A stretch of DNA of 7,186 bases from Thermoplasmata archaeon. GTDB lineage: Archaea > Thermoplasmatota > Thermoplasmata > Thermoplasmatales > Thermoplasmataceae. Of the stretch, positions 1-4,935 are shown one piece after another. The notes below the pieces were generated by a model. That model did no database searches, had not been told where the DNA came from, and saw only the letters and a program-made list of their open reading frames with translations. Position 1 is the first letter of the stretch; each line of letters starts with the position of its first letter. The position numbers and the translations under genes were made by a program. The stretch spans positions 1-7,186 of the forward strand of contig JAKAYM010000095.1 in assembly GCA_021826795.1 (NCBI GenBank), in the 5' to 3' direction.

Positions 1-4
1 AAGC

Positions 5-16
5 TTTTATATATTT
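5..16 (+). promoter_or_regulatory. TATA box of the citrate synthase gene
   Basis: The stretch ttttatatattt lies with its centre about 21-22 bases before the ATG at 32. That is close to the TATA-to-start distance expected if transcription begins at or next to the start codon. No Shine-Dalgarno-like sequence is seen between the box and the ATG, so a leaderless mRNA is likely. The upstream BRE would lie at or outside the window edge and cannot be judged. Confidence 0.6.
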
Positions 17-31
17 AATGCATTACAATAC

Positions 32-1153
32 ATGGAAGAAATAAGCCCTGGATTAGAAAATGTTTACATAAAATATACTGAACTGACATATATAGACGGC
101 AACAAGGGAATCATGCGTTACCGTGGATACGATATAAATGATCTGGCAGAGAAATCGTCCTTCGAAGCCGTGTCATATTTAATGCTATTCGGTAAATTCC
201 CCGATACAAAGGAACTAACGAAATTCAGGGATAAAATTAATTCAAACCTTGTTCTTGCTGATTATTTAAAAAATATACTTCTGGCAATGCCGGAGAGATC
301 CGATGCTCTGGGGATGCTCCAGACACTGCTTTCTGCAAAGGCATCTGAGGAGCTGAATTATAAATACACTAAGGAAAATGACAGGGAAAAAATTCCCGAA
401 ATACTGGGCCAGGTACTCTCCATGGTTGCAAATATATACAGAATAAAGGAAGGAGATAATATTATAGACCCTGATCCATACGAAACCTATGCGGAAACAT
501 TTCTCAGGGCGTGCTTCGGCAGCGCTAACAAAAACCAGATAAAGGCGATGGATTCTGCACTGATACTGTATATGGATCATGAAATACCCGCATCAACTAC
601 TGCAGCACTGGTTACCGCTTCAACATTATCTGATATGTATTCTGCACTGGCATCGGCTGTTACAGCATTGAGAGGTCCACTTCACGGCGGTGCCGCAGAG
701 GGGGCATACAGGCAATTCCTGGAAATAGGGAGCCCTGAAAACGTTGATAAATGGTTCAATGACAATATAATAAACGGAAAGAGGAGGCTGGTCGGCTTCG
801 GGCACCGGGTTTACAGGACATACGATCCCAGATTGAAAACCTTCAAAAAATATGCGGATATGCTTGCTACAACAGATGAAGTGAAAAACATTCTTGCAAC
901 TGCAAAGAAACTGGAAGATACAGGGGTCAATGCATTCGGTGCCAGGGGCATATACACCAATACAGATTTTTACTCCGGAATTGTTTTTAAGGCCATAGGT
1001 TTCCCTGTAGATATGTTTACCACACTCTTCGGGCTTTCCAGGGTATCCGGGATACTTGCACATATCACAGAATATGTGGAGACACAGGAAAGGCTCATAC
1101 GCCCTAGGGCAATTTACAGGGGCCAGGGAGAAAGAAAACTGGATAATAATTAA
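32..1153 (+). CDS. gltA: Citrate synthase (archaeal short form)
   Basis: This enzyme condenses acetyl-CoA with oxaloacetate to give citrate and CoA, the entry step of the citric acid cycle, in the cytoplasm. The 373 residues match the length of archaeal dimeric citrate synthases. All landmarks are visible: the N-terminal TYIDGNKGIMRYRGY segment (about 19-33), the helix ending in DHEIPASTTAALV, GPLHGGAAEGA with catalytic His218, GFGHRVYRTYDPR with catalytic His258, TDFYSGIVF with catalytic Asp312, and the C-terminal RLIRPRA with substrate-contacting arginines (357, 359). Phrases such as KWFNDNIINGK and the SDMYS segment are, from memory, very like the Thermoplasma acidophilum enzyme. The start at 32 fits the TATA box and the usual N-terminus; the ATG at 19 is out of frame. 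2-Methylcitrate synthase activity on propionyl-CoA cannot be excluded from sequence alone. The 3' end overlaps the convergent metallophosphoesterase gene by 4 bases. Confidence 0.97.
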   Translation: MEEISPGLENVYIKYTELTYIDGNKGIMRYRGYDINDLAEKSSFEAVSYLMLFGKFPDTKELTKFRDKINSNLVLADYLKNILLAMPERSDALGMLQTLLSAKASEELNYKYTKENDREKIPEILGQVLSMVANIYRIKEGDNIIDPDPYETYAETFLRACFGSANKNQIKAMDSALILYMDHEIPASTTAALVTASTLSDMYSALASAVTALRGPLHGGAAEGAYRQFLEIGSPENVDKWFNDNIINGKRRLVGFGHRVYRTYDPRLKTFKKYADMLATTDEVKNILATAKKLEDTGVNAFGARGIYTNTDFYSGIVFKAIGFPVDMFTTLFGLSRVSGILAHITEYVETQERLIRPRAIYRGQGERKLDNN

Positions 1154-1878
1154 ACCTTCTGGGATAAATCTGTAACATAGCCGAAATCCAGAAGGCCGAA
1201 ATCCTCGGTAATTCCATATGCACGGAATTTCTTTGATGCATTTTTCAGAACAGGTGTAAAATGTTCATTATTCAATAGTGATTCTGAAACATCTGTACCC
1301 GATGAAAAGAAGCTCATTGCTGGTGTAATAAGTATTTTATCATCGTTGTTGTATACAAATGCAGGTATCTTGAATACACTTCCTATCTCGTCCCTGAGAA
1401 CTACTGAAGGATGCTCGTGCCCCAGTATGGTAAGCTTCCTGAACGACATGTCACGATCACCGTGATATATGTAATATCTATCTGTTTCATAATAATCGTA
1501 CAATTCAATTCCGTTCGATTTCAGTATCGTCATCAGATAATTGTCATGGTTTCCCCTGATAAATATTAAATCAGTTTCTTTTTTATATCTATCGATGAAA
1601 TGGTTCACATCATCCCATTCCTGGGGCAAATTTCTGGAGAACTCCTGCTTGAAATCACCGTTGATTATAAGCTTCGCAGGTGAGTACCGGTCTATAATGC
1701 TATCAACCATTTTTTCCACATGGTCTCTCTGCAGCCTGGGTAGAAAAAGGCCGTGCAGGTTCATTTCTTCTTCAAAGCCCAGATGCAGGTCAGAAATAAC
1801 TACTGATGAAATATCCTGAAGATATACGCAGTATAAATCCGAAATAAATACATCTTTCAATATCTGTATGTCTTTCAC
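1150..1878 (-). CDS. ICC-like metallophosphoesterase (COG1407 type)
   Basis: This is a calcineurin-like metallophosphoesterase of 242 residues and predicted to be cytoplasmic. The dimetal-site motifs appear in order: SDLHLGFE (Asp30, His32), LIINGDFKQEF (Asp75), IRGNHDN (Asn110, His111), IYHGDRD (His139) and LGHEHPSV (His154, His156). The combination of DLHLGFE, an NGD-K-EF block and GHEHP is typical of the archaeal ICC-like family COG1407, related to the bacterial ligase/Lhr-associated phosphoesterase PdeM. The physiological substrate of the archaeal branch is not established, and phosphodiesterase or nuclease activity is only possible. The start codon is GTG (1878-1876). Reading upstream in frame shows no other start before a stop near 1918, and a TATA-like box lies about 25 bases upstream, so GTG is the best start. 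The gene stands alone, convergent with citrate synthase; no helicase or ligase gene adjoins it here. Confidence 0.9.
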   Translation of the reverse strand: MKDIQILKDVFISDLYCVYLQDISSVVISDLHLGFEEEMNLHGLFLPRLQRDHVEKMVDSIIDRYSPAKLIINGDFKQEFSRNLPQEWDDVNHFIDRYKKETDLIFIRGNHDNYLMTILKSNGIELYDYYETDRYYIYHGDRDMSFRKLTILGHEHPSVVLRDEIGSVFKIPAFVYNNDDKILITPAMSFFSSGTDVSESLLNNEHFTPVLKNASKKFRAYGITEDFGLLDFGYVTDLSQKV

Positions 1879-1899
1879 TGGTGTAATTATTGAATATTG

Positions 1900-1907
1900 A
1901 ATATTAA
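1900..1907 (-). promoter_or_regulatory. TATA-like box of the metallophosphoesterase gene
   Basis: On the minus strand the sequence reads ttaatatt, itself a palindrome, centred about 25 bases upstream of the GTG start at 1878. This matches the spacing of the boxes before the aminotransferase and membrane-protein genes and suggests a leaderless transcript. It lies next to a short tandem repeat of tgaatat (1891-1904, plus strand) that is probably just low complexity. Confidence 0.45.
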
Positions 1908-2115
1908 GATTTGTTATTCAGTCTCTACATGGTATTATTTCCTACAATCGTTGTCTATTCATATACATCAAAGCTAATTATAATCTTTGAAGCACCATTC
2001 TCTGTTTTTACTTTACTATTATTATACTCTGTTCAAGTAATATATTATAGTCGGTTAGAATGTTCTTTTTCATATTTTACACCATGGAATTTACGGTTAT
2101 ATATGTGAACGTAAC
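1908..2115. other. AT-rich non-coding stretch
   Basis: I find no convincing gene here. The only longer open frame (plus strand, from a TTG at 1911 to 2108) gives a 65-residue hydrophobic, phenylalanine-, tyrosine- and serine-rich translation without motifs or a suitable promoter, as random AT-rich DNA would. A 21-codon frame on the minus strand (around 2010-2075) is equally unremarkable. The stretch marks the left side of the accessory region between the metallophosphoesterase and the aminotransferase. Confidence 0.5.
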
Positions 2116-2123
2116 AATATAAG
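2116..2123 (+). promoter_or_regulatory. Possible TATA box before the small ORF at 2140
   Basis: The sequence aatataag begins 24 bases before the ATG at 2140, roughly where a leaderless promoter would be. A second TATA-like run (ttatatatg, about 2097-2105) lies further upstream. In DNA this AT-rich such matches occur often by chance, so the support is weak. Confidence 0.25.
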
Positions 2124-2139
2124 TATCGCATCCTGTAAA

Positions 2140-2315
2140 ATGGTGGTTAATAACGGAGCAGTTAGAAAGACTATAAAGCATAAAAGCAAATCTGGCCCAC
2201 CTTACCATATTACAATATTTCCATTGATGAAGAAATACAACATCAGTAATACAGATACATGATGCATACAGGCTGGAAATTAATCAAAGATTACTGGAAA
2301 CTGTGCATGAAATAA
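2140..2315 (+). pseudogene. Possible small broken gene, two overlapping frames
   Basis: From ATG 2140 to TGA 2260-2262 there is a 40-codon frame with an ordered, protein-like composition: a basic N-terminal part (RKTIKHKSKSG) followed by PPYHITIFPLMKKYNI. The next frame takes over exactly at the stop (ATGATGA overlap, ATG at 2259) and reads MMHTGWKLIKDYWKLCMK to TAA at 2313-2315. Read together, the two parts look like one basic polypeptide of about 58 residues interrupted by a single-base frameshift, or else two tiny overlapping genes. I do not recognise the family. The Y-ITI segment faintly recalls the SpoVT/AbrB swapped-hairpin fold and the W..I.DYW segment could suit a transposase N-terminus, but both are guesses. 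It is too short for a firm call and could be chance. Confidence 0.35.
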
Positions 2316-2332
2316 TATTGTCCAAAAAGTCA

Positions 2333-2355
2333 TTTATATAGTAAGGTTTTTATAT
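2333..2355 (+). promoter_or_regulatory. Two overlapping TATA candidates before the orphan gene
   Basis: A perfect tttatata lies at 2333-2340 and a second box, tttttatat, at 2347-2355. The first is centred only about 17-18 bases before the ATG at 2354, which is short. The second overlaps that ATG and is centred about 24 bases before the next in-frame ATG at 2375. Compared with the 25-26 base spacing at three other genes here, the second box would favour a start at 2375. Confidence 0.45.
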
Positions 2356-3163
2356 GCCTGCATATTATCTTTCTATGGCAATAGGCTCATATGCTTATGA
2401 GTTAAAAAAATCTCCAAAAGAAGATTGGATAGTAGATGGTGAAAATATACTTTTTGAATCAACTAAAGCTCTATTAGAGAATAAGCGTGAAGTAGGAATC
2501 AAATCTTTAAATCGCCACAACATTACCGATTCTAGAGTTAAAAGTTCCATTTTCATTGCTACTGATAAAAGATTCTTTGGCTTAAAAAAGGAAGGCATTA
2601 TGGGCAATAACTATTTACCTGTATCGTTATATACTGTGGCTAACAAAAATAACTCAACCGCTCATGCAAGTTTTTTTGTTTATGATGACCAATTTAACAA
2701 AAAACTAAACAACGATATAAAAATGCACATAATACCGGAAATAGATCAGGCTCTCGACGTATTTAATAATAAGAGTATTTTTGGAAAGCACAAGCAATTA
2801 AAAAACGATAAGTATGATAAAATTACTCCAAATAAATGGTACCCATTAACATGGTACGTTATAACTAAGGCTGAATTACAAAAAGGTGGCATGTTAAAAA
2901 ATAAAAGTGGGATACTTTTTGATTTCGACAACGTCATATCGGCAGCATATATAGAATATAGAAATAAAAAGTTATCAGAAAATCCAAAACTCGAGAAATT
3001 TTTTTACGCAATTGAAGATACAGAAAAGTTAGGCTTACTGGATAAATTATCATACTCTCTATATAAAATAGCTGGAATACAATTAACACTGGATAATGAT
3101 GAGTATGTAAATTTATTATATGAAAAAATGTCTAAATTTATAGATCAAACCTCTAAGGAATAA
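2354..3163 (+). CDS. Unrecognised AT-rich orphan protein, 269 residues
   Basis: I do not recognise this protein. It is a soluble-looking, lysine- and asparagine-rich polypeptide with no signal peptide, no membrane segment and no cysteine. Readable features are an N-terminal hydrophobic strand (AYYLSMAIGSYAY), a possible strand SSIFIAT near residue 65, a loop-rich middle (about 70-160), the strand ILFDFDNVISAAYIEY near 187-202 and a helical C-terminus (about 205-269). There is no nucleotide-binding loop, helix-turn-helix or obvious nuclease motif. Hand counts over twelve 60-base rows give about 29% GC, against about 44-46% sampled in the citrate synthase and aminotransferase genes. Its five arginines use CGT, CGC or AGA, never the AGG common in neighbours. 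These traits and the transposase relic just downstream suggest acquisition by transfer. The start could be 2354 or, on promoter spacing, 2375 (Met8). It is transcribed alone and ends in a probable terminator. Confidence 0.8.
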   Translation: MPAYYLSMAIGSYAYELKKSPKEDWIVDGENILFESTKALLENKREVGIKSLNRHNITDSRVKSSIFIATDKRFFGLKKEGIMGNNYLPVSLYTVANKNNSTAHASFFVYDDQFNKKLNNDIKMHIIPEIDQALDVFNNKSIFGKHKQLKNDKYDKITPNKWYPLTWYVITKAELQKGGMLKNKSGILFDFDNVISAAYIEYRNKKLSENPKLEKFFYAIEDTEKLGLLDKLSYSLYKIAGIQLTLDNDEYVNLLYEKMSKFIDQTSKE

Positions 3164-3190
3164 TTTTATATTATTATAAAATTTTTATTA
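3164..3190 (+). terminator. Hairpin plus T-tract after the orphan gene
   Basis: Directly after the TAA at 3161-3163 a perfect 7-base stem, ttttata (3164-3170) and tataaaa (3175-3181), encloses a 4-base loop and is followed by tttttatta (3182-3190). The T-run is the part likely to matter for archaeal termination; an all-A/T stem would be weak. It could also end transcripts from the minus-strand transposase relic, since the stem is symmetrical. Confidence 0.45.
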
Positions 3191-3204
3191 GAATGCCTCA
3201 GATT

Positions 3205-3600
3205 TTAGCAACTGACAGTTTTTATTATTTCTCCTCTGCTGTATTCTAGTGCAATAGTTGATATTAACATTATATTATATGCAATTATCTTGGAACAGAT
3301 TGTATTCTCAAAACCCATTATACGTCTCCAGTATGGAGAATGTTTTTTTCAATCTCCTATCTCATAGAGTGGGTTGATGAATATTCCCTTCTAATTCCTA
3401 TTCTTCGGCTTACTGTAAGCCTCTAATTTATAATTTCCCTTCTCTTATTGGTATCTATAATCATCAGAGAATAGGTATTCTTAAATGCATAATCATATAT
3501 TCCAGATGGATTGGTATGCTGAATCAGCACGCACATATGAATAGTTACTTGCAGAATCTATCAATTCATGGGATACAGGAGAATGATACATATTCCCCAG
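3205..3600 (-). pseudogene. Decayed DDE transposase (insertion sequence remnant)
   Basis: No single frame is open, but a transposase C-terminal half can be followed through three minus-strand frames. From 3600 to 3496 one frame gives MYHSPVSHELIDSA and then YVRADSAYQSIWNI, including the Asp of a DDE-type ADSAY motif. A frameshift near 3500 leads to YDYAFKNTYSLMIIDTNKRR and, past a TAG at 3425-3423, RLTVSRRIGIRREYSS and SMR-stop-EIEK. The TAG at 3359-3357 sits where a Trp of an R-W-E-I-E signature would be, so TGG to TAG is likely; the Glu there would be the third catalytic residue. After a shift in a run of seven A, the last frame (3348-3205) gives MGFENTICSKIIAYNIMLIS and ends EYSRGEIIKTVSC-stop. 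Fragments may continue to about 3660, but the N-terminal part with the first catalytic Asp is not visible, and I found no clear terminal inverted repeats. Family assignment (IS4/IS5-like) is inference. The product cannot be active. Confidence 0.85.
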
Positions 3601-3660
3601 TTATAATCCATTCATTGATGCCTGTTAGCCATATCCCGAAAGTACATTCTTGTAAATAAT

Positions 3661-3732
3661 TTTCGATAATCGCGGGACAAATAATGAAATGTGACACACT
3701 CTATCTTAAAAAGTTAAAACCCTTCGCGACAA
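3661..3732. other. Intergenic DNA between transposase relic and aminotransferase
   Basis: This stretch holds no gene that I can support. It may contain the other edge of the decayed insertion sequence, but no inverted repeat or target duplication is evident. Its right end carries the promoter of the aminotransferase gene. Confidence 0.4.
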
Positions 3733-3740
3733 ATATATAA
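3733..3740 (+). promoter_or_regulatory. TATA box of the aminotransferase gene
   Basis: The sequence atatataa is centred about 25 bases upstream of the ATG at 3762, with purine-rich gcgacaaa just before it that may serve as a BRE. There is no Shine-Dalgarno-like sequence near the ATG, so a leaderless mRNA is likely. Confidence 0.65.
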
Positions 3741-3761
3741 AGCATATGGATATAATCCACC

Positions 3762-4904
3762 ATGGTATCATCCCGGGTTAATGAAATCAATGAATCGGCA
3801 ACAGTTAGCATGTCTAACAAGGCTGCTGAATTGAAGGCGGCAGGCAAAACAATATACAATTTCGGAATCGGTGAACCTGATTTCACCACTCCTCAGGAAA
3901 TAATAGATTACGCCTTCCAGAATGCTAAGGAAGGTAAAACTCATTACACTCCATCTGCAGGAATAATGGAATTGAGGCAGAAGATAGCTGAAAAAATGAA
4001 AAGGAAAAACAATATAGACGCAGAAGCATCAAATGTTCTTGTTACACCCACAAAATTCTCACTGAATCTCGCACTGTATTCAATAATGGATGCAGGCGAT
4101 GAGGTTCTACTGCCATCACCATACTACGTTTCATATCCCGATATAATAAAACTGAATGGCGGGAAAACAATAACGGTACCTACAGATGAAGAATATGAGA
4201 TGGATTTTGACTCCATGAGAAAATATGTTTCACCTAAAACAAAGGTATTCATGTTCAATAATCCTGTGAATCCAACAGGAAAGGTTTACAGCGAAAAATC
4301 TTTGAGAGAACTTTCTGACTTTATACTGGAAAACAATCTTTATTTAATTTCAGATGAGATATACGAAGATTTAATTTACAGGGGAAAAATGTTCTCTCCC
4401 GGGTCTATAGCAGAGATGAGGGAGAAAACTATCACGGTGAGTGGATTTTCAAAGAGCTATGCCATGACAGGCTGGAGAATAGGATACATGGTGGCAGAAA
4501 ACAGTATTATAAAAGCTGCAAATAAGGTTCAGCAGCAGACAATGACCTGTGCACCTTCTATTTCACAGTATGCGGCATTGAGGGCCCTGGACGATGAAGA
4601 GAGCGTAAAGAAAATGAAAGAAAAATTCATGGCCAGAAGGGATTTAACGGTATCAATGCTGAGAGAGATAGACGGCCTCAACCTGTATGAACCTGAAGGT
4701 GCATTCTATGTATTCCCCGGATATGAAGCAGATAAAAATGACGCGGACCTTGCACTGGATCTTCTCGACAAACAGAATGTTATAGTCACTCCGGGAAGCC
4801 CTTTCGGTGCAGAAAAGCATTTCAGGATCTCATATGCAGCATCTGATGATACCATTAAGAAAGGAATTTCCAGAATAGGAAAGTATTTTAAAGATATTAA
4901 ATAA
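3762..4904 (+). CDS. aspC: Class I PLP aminotransferase, aspartate aminotransferase type
   Basis: This cytoplasmic PLP enzyme most likely moves the amino group between aspartate and 2-oxoglutarate, giving oxaloacetate and glutamate. The 380 residues fit fold-type I aminotransferases, subgroup I-gamma. Visible hallmarks are NFGIGEPDF (33-41) in the substrate arm, HYTPSAGIMELR (61 onward), NNPVNPTGK with Asn170, SDEIYEDLIY with Asp198 (pairs with the pyridine nitrogen) and Tyr201, SGFSKSYAMTGWRIGY with Schiff-base Lys231 and phosphate-binding Arg239, and FRISYA with Arg355, which binds the substrate alpha-carboxylate. The cofactor-binding turn reads VTPTKFSLN, where many relatives have a Gly-Ala before the Lys. 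The exact amino acid specificity (aspartate, aromatic or broad) cannot be settled from sequence. The start at 3762 agrees with the TATA box and with the N-terminal length of the family. It has its own promoter and sits 31 bases before the next gene, which also has its own TATA box. Confidence 0.94.
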   Translation: MVSSRVNEINESATVSMSNKAAELKAAGKTIYNFGIGEPDFTTPQEIIDYAFQNAKEGKTHYTPSAGIMELRQKIAEKMKRKNNIDAEASNVLVTPTKFSLNLALYSIMDAGDEVLLPSPYYVSYPDIIKLNGGKTITVPTDEEYEMDFDSMRKYVSPKTKVFMFNNPVNPTGKVYSEKSLRELSDFILENNLYLISDEIYEDLIYRGKMFSPGSIAEMREKTITVSGFSKSYAMTGWRIGYMVAENSIIKAANKVQQQTMTCAPSISQYAALRALDDEESVKKMKEKFMARRDLTVSMLREIDGLNLYEPEGAFYVFPGYEADKNDADLALDLLDKQNVIVTPGSPFGAEKHFRISYAASDDTIKKGISRIGKYFKDIK

Positions 4905-4905
4905 A

Positions 4906-4917
4906 TTTATATATAAG
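4906..4917 (+). promoter_or_regulatory. TATA box of the membrane-protein gene
   Basis: The sequence tttatatataag lies immediately after the aminotransferase stop codon, centred about 25 bases before the ATG at 4936. The whole promoter thus fits into the 31-base intergenic gap, so the downstream gene need not depend on read-through from the aminotransferase. Confidence 0.6.
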
Positions 4918-4935
4918 TATTAATATAGATTTTAC

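Noticed and set aside
266..1063. Minus-strand open frames inside citrate synthase
   Set aside because: They are shadows of a clearly real gene on the other strand and show no family motifs.
1891..1904. Tandem tgaatat repeat upstream of the metallophosphoesterase, considered as an operator
   Set aside because: Only two short AT-rich units without dyad spacing typical of a regulator site; low complexity is enough to explain it.
1911..2108. Open frame of 65 codons from TTG on the plus strand
   Set aside because: Hydrophobic low-complexity translation, TTG start, no promoter at the right distance and no motif; consistent with chance in AT-rich DNA.
3321..3420. Small inverted repeats such as ctccagtatggag and cttactgtaag, considered as terminators or RNA structures
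   Set aside because: They fall inside the transposase relic, have stems of only five or fewer bases and no T-tract.
2140..3600. One transposon interrupted by the orphan gene, with the 2140-2315 ORF as its N-terminus and 3205-3600 as its C-terminus
   Set aside because: The two pieces lie on opposite strands, so they cannot be the two ends of one simply interrupted gene without an added inversion.
2172..3746. An 11-base repeat, tataaagcata, at 2172-2182 and 3736-3746 flanking the accessory region, considered as a target-site duplication
   Set aside because: An 11-base AT-rich match is expected by chance several times in a window this size. One copy overlaps the aminotransferase TATA box and the positions do not match element ends.
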